A DNA stretch of 64,000 nt from Larimichthys crocea (lineage: Eukaryota; Chordata; Actinopteri; Sciaenidae): NCBI RefSeq assembly GCF_000972845.2, contig NC_040016.1, forward strand, positions 25,229,320-25,293,319, in the 5' to 3' direction. The translations under genes and the position numbers were made by a program. Of the stretch, positions 31,890 to 43,599 are shown piece after piece; position 1 is the first letter of the stretch; every line of letters begins with the position of its first letter. Below the pieces are notes generated by a model that was not told the DNA's origin, ran no database searches, and worked only from the letters and a program-made list of their open reading frames with translations.

Positions 31890-32476
31890 TAGGGGTGGGA
31901 ATCTTGGGGCACCACACGATTCGATTACGATTCAGAGGCTTCGATTCGATTATAAAACGATTATTGATGCCTTTTTAATTTATGTATCTGGCCTCTTGCG
32001 ATGTGGGTGGCAGCTTACCCAGAGCGTCCTCGATTGTTCTCTGGCTGCCAGTAGCAACAGCAGCCGGCTTTCCCTCCTCCTCCGTCGGGTGGAATCGTGC
32101 TGTGTGACTTCTCATGTTCGCTGTGTTGCCAAAGTATTTTATTTTAGCGCAAACAAATCTTGCATACAACGTAGCTTTTGTCCAATTCATTTCCTCGTTG
32201 TAGAATCCAAAATGATTCCACACGTCTGCTTTTAAATGTTAAGGAGCAGGTCGGATCTCACGGCGAGGTGGGTCGGTTAGTTCAGCTATGCTTGTTGTTG
32301 GGGTTTTTTTCTGGAGGAGTGTGCTGTGGATGTGTGTTTTCCGCGCTTACTGTATTTTAGTTCCGCTTTACTTGGCATATTTAAATAATCTGAATTTGGA
32401 CGTTTGTGAATCGTTCTCGATTCTCCCGCGGCCGAATCGCGATTAATCTAAGAATCAGAAATTTCCCCCACCTCTA
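31890..32476 (-). mobile_element. Short hAT element with perfect 8-bp target duplication
   Basis: The ends are TAGGGGTGGGAA on the left and, read inward from the right, TAGAGGTGGGGGAA. TCCAACAC stands directly on both sides (31882-31889 and 32477-32484). The 587-base element keeps a BED zinc-finger fragment on the minus strand (32223-31975): WNHFGF, then H-x4-H in SHTARFH. The first cysteine of the finger is replaced and the rest of the transposase is deleted. Confidence 0.9.
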
Positions 32477-32489
32477 TCCAACACGCAAC

Positions 32490-33030
32490 GCAACGAGTTC
32501 ACCTGTGAAACGATCCAAACTTTAGTGAGTTCACATTTACAAAAATCTATTTGCAAAGTTGATCAGTTTGAACATTAAGTATCTCCGTCCCTCCGTATCT
32601 TCGTCTACCGTCTTTGTACGGTATCCAACTGAATATAGATCCTAAACCAAAAACTTGGTTTGTCTCTTCCAACATTCCCCATATCTGATTTGGTCAAAAT
32701 AAGCCCTTAATTCACCGAGTCGGAAGTGAAAATATCGGAGAGGGAGAATTTGGGCATGAGAGATGCAGCAGAGAGAAACAGCACATCGAGCCAGAACATT
32801 TTCACGTCTAACTCGGTGAAGCCGGCAGCCAGCACTCTCACTCAGTGCTGGAGCAATTTTAAAAATTGCTGTCCCCATTAGTCACAGAGACACAAAAACA
32901 TGGGAAAACAGTGTCCTGGTTGAAAAAATACCACCGAACACATAAGACATGAGGTTACAAAACATGTAAGACTGCAGACTTTGGGGAATTGGATAAAAAA
33001 TGAATGATTGATTTAAGAACTTTAAATAAC
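32490..33030. other. Non-coding stretch, nothing recognised
   Basis: A minus-strand frame at 32878-32642 is open but resembles no family. No other signals are seen. Confidence 0.35.
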
Positions 33031-33044
33031 CTTTAAGAACCTGT

Positions 33045-33425
33045 TTGTAATGCTGCCTTCAGGCAGACGATACAGAGCCATTGGTGCAAGGACAAATAGA
33101 TTCAAACAGTTTTTATCCAAATGCAATATAGTCACTGTGAATGCTGCCAAAAAATTATGTGCACAATGTCTTAATGTTTTATGTAATGGGTGTATGCTCC
33201 TTTAGCATATTTAGTATTTATTTTGATTTGATTTTGATGTTTAATTTTATTTATTTTAGTACATTTTAATGTTTCAGGTATTTTTATTCTTATTTATTCT
33301 AGTTATTTTAACACTTACTAGTCATTTTAACGCTAGGATTTTATTTATGTTGCACTGACTGACTAGAAGCACTTTCAATCTCGTTGTACCTGTGACAATG
33401 ACAATAAAGATCTTTTCTATTCTTT
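33045..33425 (+). mobile_element. LINE 3' end
   Basis: LPSGRRYRAIGARTNRFKQF is encoded at 33054 and resembles the last part of a fish LINE polymerase. An AT-rich tail follows, ending in TCGTTGTACCTGTGACAATGACAATAAAG and TTTTCTATTCT, usual for LINE 3' ends. Everything upstream is truncated. Confidence 0.65.
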
Positions 33426-33429
33426 ACTT

Positions 33430-34545
33430 TTTTACGTGCTAAAATAAAAGTTAATTTGAGACTCTGCACACGTTAAAAAATGGCTTCAGCAAATCCTCTG
33501 AAATTAAACGTTTACGTTCATGTGACGACGCCCTCCAGGGGCCATAGTTATTCAGACATTTTTCCATCAAACCCAGAGGAAGTAGTGTGACCTTGTTAGA
33601 GCAAAGCGACCAGGTCGGGGTTCATAGATGGATCAATAAAACACCAGAAGGCACAGACGAATCATATCGTCCTGCAGATCGTCGAAGATTCAGATCACAC
33701 CACATCACAAGACATGACGTGAATGAACGTACTTGTAAATATACTGGAATAAAACAGACACTGCAGCTTCATCACACATTTCACGTCATGTACGTTCTGT
33801 TCTCTGCTGGCTCGTCGGAGTTAAGGATGGAAGTAATGCATGTGCAGATGATGACGAACGTCCCCTCAGGAGTCATTGAACCCAAACACTTTGCAAAGCA
33901 ATAACCAACAGGCAGCAGGTTGATGTGTCAGCATCTGGAGCATCTTTACCATCGCCGCGGTTATTAGATCACGTGTTCTCTTCCATGGAAAATGTAATAA
34001 ATCATATTTTACATTTCTGATGACATCATTAGGTTTTTCGTACCGTAGTCTGATCTTCCTGTATTTGGAAACAAGCCACTACACCATCAAATCGATATTT
34101 ATATTTTGTGCTGATATCCGTGTATTGTACTGCATGCTCCAAACTGAGCAAAAAAAAGTTACAGTTTTGGGACAAACAATCCCAACTCAAGGTCTACTTA
34201 CAAGCTTTTATTGGAACTTTCAACTGCATCATCTCCCTCACGCTGACAGATCTGTTGACATCCAAGATCACTAGCTCTTATGACTTCACATCCACGTTAA
34301 GTTGAGCATTAATTAGCTGGTGAAGTCTGTGTGACGTGGTTAAAAGCTCCAGACCTGGTAAAAGTTTGAGCTGTTTTTGAGTTCAACATTGCCCAAACTA
34401 CCAGAGGTTTCTGAGCCCAAAGACACGGAGCTCTCCTGCTACAGTCGACTACCCTGTTATTCTGCTGTCTGAATTAATCTTGCCAATATGAACAGCCTCG
34501 TTAGCATCAGACTGCTTGTTTGATTGTTGTTCTTTGATTGTCTGG
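33430..34545. other. Non-coding stretch, nothing recognised
   Basis: Frames at 33587-33904 and 34020-34305 resemble no family. No repeat match within the window was noticed. Confidence 0.4.
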
Positions 34546-34552
34546 TTATTGA

Positions 34553-34750
34553 ACTTCGTGGTGGTGCAGTGGTTATCGTTGCTGCCTCGCAGTAAGAAGG
34601 TTTGAACTGTGAGAGGAAGCTGGAGAAGACACGGGGATAAGATGCAAAGACATGCAGGTTTAAACGGTGACTTTAAATTGGTGTCAGTGTGTGTGTGAAT
34701 GGTTGTTTGTCTCTGTGTGTCAGCCCTGTGATGACGTCCATCCGGGGGTC
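34553..34750 (+). mobile_element. tRNA-related SINE, degenerate
   Basis: GGTGGTGCAGTGGTTATCG...GCTGCCTCGCAG, then AAAGACATGCAGGTTTAAACGGTGA and GTGAATGGTTGTTTGTCTC...GTGTCAGCCCTGTGATG follow the order of a very common fish SINE. The middle part is shortened. Confidence 0.7.
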
Positions 34751-35018
34751 AGTTGCTTTATCTCTACAGGAACAGCTGCAGAGGTTCATGGGTAGTGTAG
34801 TGTTTGTATTGTTTTGACACTCCAATATGTCAATGTGAGAAATTAAACTAGTAGTTAGATAAACTAGTATGGTTTAGATGACTTACCCTGTGCAAGAACA
34901 TTTAAGTTTCCTTCAAAGAAAACTTTGACTTCCCTCCTTAACCTCAATCTAATTAGATCTGATAGAGAGGACTGGACAAATATCCTTACTGGACTATTTT
35001 ACTCATCCCAAAGGCCAC

Positions 35019-35019
<1 letters not shown>

Positions 35020-35062
<43 letters not shown>

Positions 35063-35154
35063 ATTCTGCCATTAATCCTTCCAGTGTGTCTCTGTCACAC
35101 ACACTAACACACAAACATAATTCACCTGCTGCCTTCATTAATCCTCCTATCAGG

Positions 35155-35218
<64 letters not shown>

Positions 35219-35421
35219 GGCTGGTGTGTGTGTGTGTGTGTGTGTGTTGGCTGTATTGAAGTCTGAAGTTGTTGAGCAGCCCTGTGGGACCACTCCATTA
35301 CACTGTCTGCTAGCAATTAGCACCAGTGCTAACGACAGGACAGTGACTGATGGTGCAGACACACACACACACACACATACACACACACACAGTTACACAA
35401 TCTTGCAAAAATGGATGCAGG

Positions 35422-35465
<44 letters not shown>

Positions 35466-35542
35466 AAGTACTTCATTATTCTGTGTGCTGGCAATTAGCA
35501 TCAGTGCTAACGACAGCAAAATGATAAAGGGTGCACACATAA

Positions 35543-35578
<36 letters not shown>

Positions 35579-35639
35579 ACAAGCAAACTACTTCATTACT
35601 CTCTCTGCTTGCAATTAGCATCGGCAGTAATGACAGTAA

Positions 35640-35690
<51 letters not shown>
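35020..35690. repeat. Composite tandem array of (CA)n tracts and an AATTAGCA spacer unit
   Basis: (CA)n or (GT)n tracts lie at 35020-35061, 35158-35214, 35225-35247, 35359-35391, 35423-35461, 35546-35576 and 35642-35687. Between them a spacer unit containing GCAATTAGCAxCxGxxxTAAxGACAG recurs three times, at about 35313, 35491 and 35611, preceded by CTTCATTA in the last two. The units are therefore a higher-order tandem repeat whose spacing (178 and 120 bases) differs mainly by tract length. Confidence 0.9.
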
Positions 35691-35819
35691 TCTGTTCAGA
35701 AAAGCTGAACACACACTCACTAAAACTGTGCGGATCAATAACAGGTTCAATTCCCTCTCGGCTAAGAGGCCAATCTACAACAACAGTGTGTTTTTGAAGC
35801 GTTCAGTAATCTGACTCAC

Positions 35820-36240
35820 AAATCAGACCAACTTTCATTCCTGTATCAGTCCACTTTGGGAAACAGATGAATTTAAATTACACTGAAGGGAAGAGTTCAA
35901 GCTTAGACCAGAAGATCTGTAGCAACCTCGATCTGTATCATGTGAACACAGAGCTGCAGTAGCTTCACTAATCAGCCTGACTCTGACCAAAGTGTAAACC
36001 TTTAAAGTTCATTAATTATCTCTTGTGCGACAGATCTGAATTTAAAACTCTTTCTTTGCCGTGTACGTGCATGCCTGAGTTTCTACCTGTGAGTATGATT
36101 ATGATAAAGATGTCAGGAAGCCTTACAGAGGAATGAAACAATATTCAGAATTTGAAGTAGTGAATCCTTATTTTCAAAATATAAAATCTTAATAGCGCCG
36201 GGGACACACACACCTTTTAGCACCCGTATTAACCAGGCTC
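35820..36240. other. Non-coding stretch, nothing recognised
   Basis: No frame, repeat or RNA recognised. Confidence 0.4.
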
Positions 36241-36244
36241 AGCC

Positions 36245-36374
36245 TAACACCGAAAATACACTGCATGCGGAACGGCTTCGGAACGACAGCGTACTGCTCC
36301 ACCGTCCGCAAACTCACACATAATCCATGATGCACACTGGTATCCCATCATCAGAAGTTCATACAGCCTGGGAA
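36245..36374 (+). mobile_element. Terminal fragment of DNA-transposon family C
   Basis: AAAATACACTGCATGCGGAAC and the following GGAACGACAGCGTACT...CCGTCCGC match both ends of the element at 38363-38843. A hAT element starts at 36375, directly behind this piece. Confidence 0.65.
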
Positions 36375-36956
36375 TAGGAATGGGAATCGAGAACTGGTTC
36401 TTGTTGAGAACCGGTTCCGTGTGTTTCAATTCCATGGAATCGTTTGGCAGTTTATCTAACGATTCTCTTATCGATTCCAGAAAGGACGAAATACGTCACG
36501 TAACTTCAATCAGTAGTAAACAATGTCACCCACTCGGTTCAAACGCTCCAAAGTTTGGCTGCATTTCACCAGAACAGACGTCAACAGGGCGACTTGCAAT
36601 CATTGCAAAGTGGAGATAACAGCGTCGGGAGGGAACACGACCAACATGCAGAAACATTTGCAAACACAACATGTAATATTTTTAAATGAATGTCGTGTTT
36701 TTGACACGCTTCAGACTGGAGATGAATCTCAACCTAGCAGCAGCAGCAGCAGCAGCCAGGCTGTGACCACCTCTGTGGTTACTACGGAAGGTAAATAACA
36801 CACTGCCTACCATGTTAGTGCGATGAGCTTCTTTGTAAAACATGATATAACAGTTAACATCAAACTGTTTGTTCTCCTTTTTTTCCCAAATGAGAATCGA
36901 TAAAGAATAAATAAATAAATAAAAATCTTATCACTTCCCATCCCTACCTTGGAACA
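36375..36956 (+). mobile_element. Short hAT element with BED finger, near-perfect 8-bp duplication
   Basis: The ends are TAGGAATGGGAATCGA and, read inward from the right, TAGGGATGGGAAGTGA. The flanks CCTGGGAA (36367-36374) and CCTTGGAA (36957-36964) differ at one base. The plus-strand frame 36523-36798 encodes a complete BED zinc finger: VWLHF, C-x2-C in TCNHC, and H-x4-H in KHLQTQH. A serine-rich stretch follows, and the frame stops at a possible GTAAAT donor. The catalytic part is missing. Confidence 0.85.
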
Positions 36957-36964
36957 CGTCAGGA

Positions 36965-37567
36965 TCCTCCAAGAGGAGCTGGAGTGGAACCCCACAGACG
37001 TGAATGTGAGCATGTCAGCCTTACGGTAAACTGCCGACCTGTTCATTGTGTTTCCTGCGTCTCATTAATTGACAGCTGTGATTGGCTCCAGCCCCCTCAT
37101 GACCCTGATAAGGGTATGTGCAGGCACTAGAAGGCTGTTCTCACCTTAAATCTGACTTTAAGACGTGTACATATGAGTGTGATCTCGTGTCGTATCCACA
37201 GTCTACCGTTGACTCCCCTCTTAGGTTTGGTTTGGCAGGAGGTGTTTGGTGGGTGAAAACAGCTGCTGGAATGAGGCTCATCGGACCGAACCGTATACAG
37301 CAAATGTGCCGCTGAAGAAGTTTCGTTTTGCTGCACAGTCGGTGAGAACTATCTGTGAATTCATCACTACAAGTCAAGCTACACAAGCCTTCTCACGTTA
37401 TCTGTAGTCAATGATTTATTAGAGTAGAAACATGCTGATTAGTGATGCTTTGGAGCCATATGCTGCATTTCATAACTCAAACTGAACTCCTCCCACAGAC
37501 CGTAGGAAGCAAAGACTGAAAATCTGGACGTTATTTAAAATAAATGCTGCATTGCCTGTGCGGCACA

Positions 37568-37608
<41 letters not shown>

Positions 37609-37887
37609 TCAGATGCACAGACGCACAAACACGCTTATAAGTGTCATGTATGCACACACACAAGCAGATCAATACTTGTTGATTGAGAAGAGACCACGGA
37701 GAGTTCTTCTCAGCAAAGTAAATGAGGTTAACTAACTCCCTGACAAATAGACTGATCACTGTGTGTGCGTGCGCGCGTGTGTGTGTGCGCACACTTCATC
37801 ACTTTGACTCTAATTGCATGCAGACAGCGTAATAGAGTTTTTGTATCTGTATGTGTAAGATGTATTGCCACCACTCTTCCTTTCATC

Positions 37888-37921
<34 letters not shown>

Positions 37922-38100
37922 ATTCCTCTTAGCATTTCAATTACTGCAGGCCTGAATCACTGCATGTAAACACATCTAGGGACATTTTCAATTGTTAAAG
38001 TGACACTCCACCTGAAATCTATCTTGTTATGAGACTCTGCACCTGTAGACCGAGAGTAGGATCTAATAGTGAGCCGGTAGAGGTGGGTTAAATTTACACA
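36965..38100. repeat. Non-coding stretch with CA/GT microsatellites
   Basis: (AC)n lies at 37567-37607, GT/GC at 37760-37791 and (GT)n at 37892-37921. GTGATTGGCTCCAGCCCCCTCATGACCCTGA (about 37078) is the tail of a fish SINE. No gene is seen. Confidence 0.6.
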
Positions 38101-38119
38101 ATCTGTCACTTCAAAGTTA

Positions 38120-38255
38120 CACTGCATACTTTTCCTCCCATAAAATAAGATTTTAAACCAACTAACTATTAATATTTTATGGAGGAAATGTTTTCTGGTT
38201 TTCCCTCTGATGTCCTCCGGCTGCTCAGCCTCAACTCTCTGTGATTTACAGAGTT
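38120..38255 (+). repeat. Dispersed repeat B
   Basis: ATGGAGGAAATGTTTTCTGGTTTTCCCTCTGATGTCCTCCGG is shared, with few changes, by 57450-57510 in inverse orientation and 60537-60590 in the same orientation. The CACCAACTATTTCACTGAT part of the family is at 57520 (inverse), 59130 and 60500. No coding function is evident. Confidence 0.65.
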
Positions 38256-38362
38256 TATGATGGACAGTGAAGTAAACTGCTGACAGCTGTAGCTGCTGTT
38301 AGCTCATGTTCGCTCAGTTTGGTAGCCGTGCTGCCTCAGAGCACACGCAGGTGAGTGTTACA

Positions 38363-38843
38363 CTTAAATAACACCGCATGAGGAACGGCTCTTCTCCGGA
38401 GCGACAACGTACTCCGCCGTCCGCCAACTCACACAGAGCGTCGCGAGAACGCAAAAGCTCTCGTGAATTCACGCATAATCACGTGATATTGTCGGCTGTA
38501 GTCTCTTTGACTCCTGCGATGTCATTCCACGACGCATCTTTTTTCTGGTGTCTTTATAAAGAGGATGTGCGGTGTCATCAATGATTACACCTGAAATCCT
38601 CTCACCTGTTGACTTCAGGTCGGCCCCGCCTATTATGACGTGTTCTTGTAATGAAACTCGATCCGCGGTGAACATGGAGTATTTTATTTTGAAAATCAAC
38701 CAGGGTTTTATTTTGTATTTTGTAGTCGATTTCCTTCCCTGCACAATCTGCTCTGGGTATGTGTTGCGGAGGGCTGCCGGACGCCGCAGTCGTTCCGGAG
38801 CCGTGACGTAGCGGGACCGTTCCGGATGCAGTGTATTTTAGGG
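38363..38843 (+). mobile_element. DNA-transposon family C with imperfect inverted ends
   Basis: The left end AATAACACCGCATGAGGAACGG and the right end read inward, AATACACTGCATCCGGAACGG, match each other and the fragment at 36245. The interior has no recognised transposase. The target duplication is not evident. Confidence 0.6.
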
Positions 38844-38859
38844 GTTAGATGTTTAAAAC

Positions 38860-39720
38860 AATGTGTACAGACAATAAACATGCATACGCTATTTTCATTG
38901 GAGCTGTTACTTCTGGTCTTTTTATTAAATCCTGGAGTTTCAAACCACTTTTGTAAAGTCTGTTTCAAAATTAAACAGACTTTAAATTAATCATGAATCA
39001 TCCCTCTGATGTATTATAATGACAGAAATATTACCATGACGGTGGTTAACAGGTACATGTGATGAATAAGTCATCTGAGCACTATGAACAGCCACAGCTG
39101 TGCGTAACAGTAACTTGTGACAGCTGTTCTGCCGCTGGTTATCTTTCGTCCTTCTTCCTCTCGTTGACATGTGTAATGAGCGGTGGAGCGGGCACAAGTT
39201 TAGATATGATTAAGGGCATTTCCATATCCATTTATTGATAATTATAGGAGTGCAAATGAATCTCGTGCACGTGTCCCAGTTTCCGCGATGACTGAGAGTC
39301 ATTAAACAGAACCATGCCGAAGCTGAGCGTCATCAATCTGTCTAAAAGAAGGCATATTTTTCTTTGTGCACAGTTTTAGTCGTGAATCTTTATGTAGTCT
39401 CTAGTGAATGTTGGTTTGCTGGTTTCATTTTGGTGATCATGTTGCTACTCTTAAATAGCAACACTCACAGGAAAACTGAATCAGCTCAATCAGCCTCTTC
39501 CCCCTCGAGGCTGTCGATCTCGCTGTTGTATCCATGACAGCTCGCCGCTGCCTGATTGGATGTTCCTAATGAACCCTTGGTCTGAATGGAGTCTAATTGT
39601 AGTGGTCTGTTTTGTCGTGTGAATCTTGTGGTTAAGATTTTGTTTTGTAGATGTGAGGCCCGCGTGAATTAATCATGAATAATTGCGGTTTGATGCATTG
39701 GTGAACGCAGGCCAAACAAA
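38860..39720. other. Non-coding stretch, nothing recognised
   Basis: No coding frame or repeat recognised. Confidence 0.4.
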
Positions 39721-39744
39721 TGATTAGTTTTCAGTCGTGTTTTG

Positions 39745-39915
39745 AACGTTGAAGGTTTGGTCTTTGGGAAGAAGGTTCCCAGAGGGAGGGCTGGAGAAGG
39801 TCCGGTGCTGGTGGAGACCGGAGGTCAGCATCAGAGAAGTGTGGTGGTGGATCAGGTCTCTGAGGGTCAGGGTTTGGGGCAGATGCTCTACTGACTGAGC
39901 TAAACGACACCCCAC
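39745..39915 (-). mobile_element. tRNA-derived SINE head
   Basis: On the minus strand, TAGCTCAGTCAGTAGAGCA (39902-39884) is the same A box as in the SINE at 23205. The B box is not clear and the body differs, so this is a diverged or partial copy. It is not a tRNA gene because no cloverleaf follows. Confidence 0.5.
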
Positions 39916-40164
39916 AAATTGCTCTGCTGTGATGATATAACAGAAAACTCTTCAACGGCCTACCCAACATTTATATTTGGATCCTTCTTTGACCACAGAT
40001 AACAATTATTAGTGTTCAGACGCGGGTCATATCCAGAAGAAAACTTCACATCTGCACCAGATGTTCTGATGTTCCACCTACAGTGCACATCCCAACCAAT
40101 TAGTGAACACATTGTGGTTTAACTGAGCTGAAACACAGCCCACACATTTGAATTTTCCCGTTTT

Positions 40165-40270
40165 CTCATTACATTTCATTTAGCAGACGCTTTTATCCAA
40201 AGCGACTTACAGAGGAGGACATAAGCTGAGAAAGGTGTAAAGGAGCACAGAGTAGTTGTTAGTTTGACTC
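40165..40270 (-). mobile_element. SINE tail fragment
   Basis: Read on the minus strand, GTAAGTCGCTTTGGATAAAAGCGTCTGCTAAATG is the conserved tail shared by several fish SINEs. Confidence 0.65.
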
Positions 40271-40274
40271 CAGT

Positions 40275-40975
40275 CTGACTCCAAACTTTTGTCTCGCATT
40301 TTTCAAACCTGCTCAGCGGGCACAGAAAAGCTCAAACCGGGCGCAGATTACTCTTTCTCTAGTTTTTAAGCGTGCGGCGCAGAGGCTGCCCATCAGTTTG
40401 TGTAGAGTGTAGAGAGGTCAGCTGACCTCCATTATGTTTTCATGTTTTTGCTCCGGGCACCTCGATGGAAAATATTCTAACATCCTGCCTCTGTGGGCTC
40501 TTCAGTCATTGACAGCAATGTGTGTGTGTGTGTTTGTGTGCGCTCACCTCAGCCCACTGCGTTGCTGATGACAAAGATAATTGTGATGGAGTGTTAATTA
40601 AAATGGATATGTTGATGGATACCGTGGCTCTGTCAGGAATCAGGCTCGGCTGGTAAACACTTGACTAATCAGACAAACTACTTTAGCCTCTAATAGCTGA
40701 ATGAGAAGCAGCTCTGCGGCTCAGCGGAGACAGAAACATTCACTGACTTGTTGTGTTCAAGCTGCAGCACGCATTCATACCAAAACACTTGTATGTTAAA
40801 CAATCGTGGCTGACAAAGCTGTCACACCAAAGCCTGTGCTTGATCATTTATAAATGCATGGAAAGACTTTAAGTAAACATCATTTATGCCTTTTTATATA
40901 TTCATGGATATAGTTTTGTATTTGATTAAAAAAACACAACTCAGAAGACGCATGAAGTGTTTAGAGCTGTGAAGT
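40275..40975. other. Non-coding stretch, nothing recognised
   Basis: A short TG run lies at about 40520. Nothing else was recognised. Confidence 0.4.
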
Positions 40976-40989
40976 GAAAAAACATGGAA

Positions 40990-41233
40990 GTGCTAAAAAC
41001 TGCAGTTCCTCTAACGTCCACTTGAGGCTGGCTCCAGAAGTGAGTCAGTCTCCATAAGTCCCCATGTCCAAATGTCCAACTTCACAGCAGAAATAAACAT
41101 GTTTACAGCCTGGTACAAAAAACTGTTTTGGTCTCTGTAGCTAATTTCCCCGTTCATGACAACTGTACTGAGGGTGAATTTATATACAACTCACCTGTTC
41201 ACATTATATTAAGGCTTAAAGTTATGCAGGATT
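40990..41233 (+). repeat. Dispersed repeat A, second direct copy
   Basis: Starts CTGCAGTTCCTCTAACGTCC and runs to GTTATGCAGGATTA, nearly identical to the copies at 31508 and 60945. After 41233 it leaves the family sequence. The solo LTR begins about 95 bases later. Confidence 0.85.
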
Positions 41234-41328
41234 ATCCGATTATGGTCACCTCTGGCTCCAATAATCCAGGATACAGACAGCTTTAATGTCAAACTTAAGG
41301 CTTTGAAATGGTACTCAACAAACCAGTG

Positions 41329-41803
41329 TGTTACGGGAATTTTAAAGAAAAACCCTTGAATAAGGAAGACTAGATTCAAAGTATCAAAGTTTAAGTTGAA
41401 TTTATTGTTCTTGTAGTGCAACACACAAAAAGGGTTACAGAGAAAAGGCTCCCTGAGGAGCTCTAACAGTTGGTTTTTATATGCTCGATGATGGGTTGTC
41501 TCAATGCCTGCAAATTAACAGACAATTTGCATATATAGCATCTAAACGTTTTTCTTTTCCCCTTAATCATTAGTCAGCATATCCCCAATCTAAATGTCAC
41601 CTCGCTTGTGTCTTTGTCACCCTTGTTCTGTTCTGGAATTTCTGTATTTACACATTAACCTGAACTTTACCTTACCCTGCCAGCCTCAGCAAAACATCAA
41701 TAAAGGGAATTGTCCTCAAGACATGTAATACATAGGAACATACACACAGACACCATATTATTTAAAACATCTGAATAGCTGTGTAATCCTAATTTTTACA
41801 ACA
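41329..41803 (+). mobile_element. Solo LTR with perfect 5-bp target duplication
   Basis: 475 bases starting TGTTACGGG and ending TACAACA. CAGTG stands directly on both sides (41324-41328 and 41804-41808). The family also occurs at 6569-6990 and, truncated, at 4812. No internal genes or second LTR are nearby, so it is a recombination product of a complete element. Confidence 0.9.
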
Positions 41804-41809
41804 CAGTGA

Positions 41810-43380
41810 ATCAAAGTGGCTACATTCACTATTCATTGTACAGTCTATGTTTCTGGAATTCGGTGTTCCCAGAAGATGTCCGGGCGAAGATTGTCTTTGC
41901 AATCCGATTAACAATAAGTTACGTGAGAATGCTGTGACGCATTTCTGCTAATCTCTACAAACACATATCTGTATATGAATGTAGACAACTTTTTTTTAAA
42001 AAGCTAATAAAACTTCTGTAACTTACTTTTAGCAGCATGCGTGGTGACTGACTGACGTCGTTGCTGCAGAAGCCCTGATTCAGTCACTGCTGAGATTCTG
42101 ACAAACCTGTATGCTTCATCACTTTCACTGGGAGTTATTGTAAGAAACAGTTCTAGGATGCAGCTCCCTGTTTGTTTATGTTTGCATTGAACAAAAGAAT
42201 ACGACATGGTAGAGTTATATTTTGTTAACTTTGGACAGAATCAGGCGAGCTAGTTTCCCTCTGTCTGTATGATAACCTTCCGTCTTCAAACATCACAGCA
42301 GTAGTATCACATTATTTATTAAAAGTTATGTAATACTTAAAGATTTTATTAGTTTATATATTGCATGTTTTGTTTTTGCTAAGAGGTCATATGTGAGTAA
42401 ACATCACCATGTTCCAGGTGTGTGTCTAAATGTGGAGGTGTGTGTGTGTGTGTGTGTGTACATATTTATTTTTTTGTTGTCGACTTTATAGTTTTCTTGT
42501 ACAAGATGGGAATATTAAAGAAGAGGTGAGGTGAACACTCCTTCATAATAAGGCCAGATGCTGTATTTTTATTTCTTTACAGCGTGACCACGAGGGAAAT
42601 ATTTGTTGTGTGTGTGTGTGTCACTCAGACATTGTACTGCTGCACTGATGAACTGGGATCTCAGGGGCAACTTGACCTGGAGGATATATTGAATATTGAA
42701 TGCTGAAAACACACACACATAGCTACACACACTGTGTTTATTAAAATGCAAAAGAACACCTTTACATTAAACCTCCCTCTCTCTCTCTCTGCATACTCGG
42801 GGCATGCGAGCCTCCAGGGTGTTCGAGGCCTCGTCCTGCCGACACTTTGATGGATCTGTTTACATCCTATGCTAATCCACCAGACGTCACACTGGACTGT
42901 AATATCATGAGAATTAAACTGTGTGTTTGAGTTCTGGGGTCTCTCTGGACCGGTAAGGACAGATGTGACAGGCAGGTCGGTGTGTGTGTGTTTGTGTGTG
43001 TTCGCACTTGTGTCCAACTGGGGACTTTGCAATCGTTACACATTCGCCAACTGGGGACGGACAAGCCAACGGAGGACCAACAAGAATGAATTAAGTTATT
43101 ATTAGACCAATAATCGTGTAATAATTTCTTATTGAAACTGAGATAAAGTATTTTTTAGTGCTAAAACTGCCGCCCTAGATATTTATGAAAGCAGTCAAAG
43201 TTATTACTGAATTACAGATTAAATATTAAGTTCCCATCGTTATTATCTGCAGTAAACAAACACATAAAGTGAAAGAATGGATAGAAATAGTCCGCTCACG
43301 TTTCTTCACTCGTTATTTTTCACTCATACAGGCACACACACACACAAAAAGGCTCATAAGCATGCAAATGTGGAGAGATG
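41810..43380. other. Non-coding stretch with short GT runs
   Basis: GT runs lie at 42440-42459 and 42608-42620, and a CT run at about 42776-42791. No gene or long repeat was recognised. Confidence 0.4.
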
Positions 43381-43384
43381 GAGG

Positions 43385-43560
43385 TGACCTGGGAGCAGTT
43401 AGGGGTTGGGTACATTGCTCAAGGTGCCCAGTAGGGGAACTGGCACCTCTCCAGCTACCAGTCCACCCTCCATACTTTGGTCTATGCTGGACTTGAACAG
43501 TCCACCCTCTGGTTCCCTATGGACTGAACTACTGCCACTGGATCCAGACAGTTACACTGC
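43385..43560 (-). mobile_element. tRNA-derived SINE
   Basis: The minus strand has TAGTTCAGTCCATAGGGAACC (A-box region) and TGTTCAAGTCCAGC (B box, about 43488-43500), followed by the GGTGCCAGTTCCCC...CACCTTGAGCAA body that is common in fish. Confidence 0.7.
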
Positions 43561-43599
43561 AGCATATGGAGGTCCTGTATTAGTAATAAAAAGATCTTG

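Noticed and set aside
35020..35690. CRISPR array
   Set aside because: Vertebrate sequence. The repeats are dinucleotide tracts with a tandemly duplicated spacer, not unique spacers between identical repeats.
35310..35814. Long open frames made of His-Thr and Cys-Val repeats
   Set aside because: They are translations of the (CA)n/(GT)n arrays on both strands, with no codon bias or start context.
39884..39902. tRNA gene
   Set aside because: Only an A-box-like string shared with a SINE is present. No acceptor stem, anticodon arm or clear B box at tRNA spacing.
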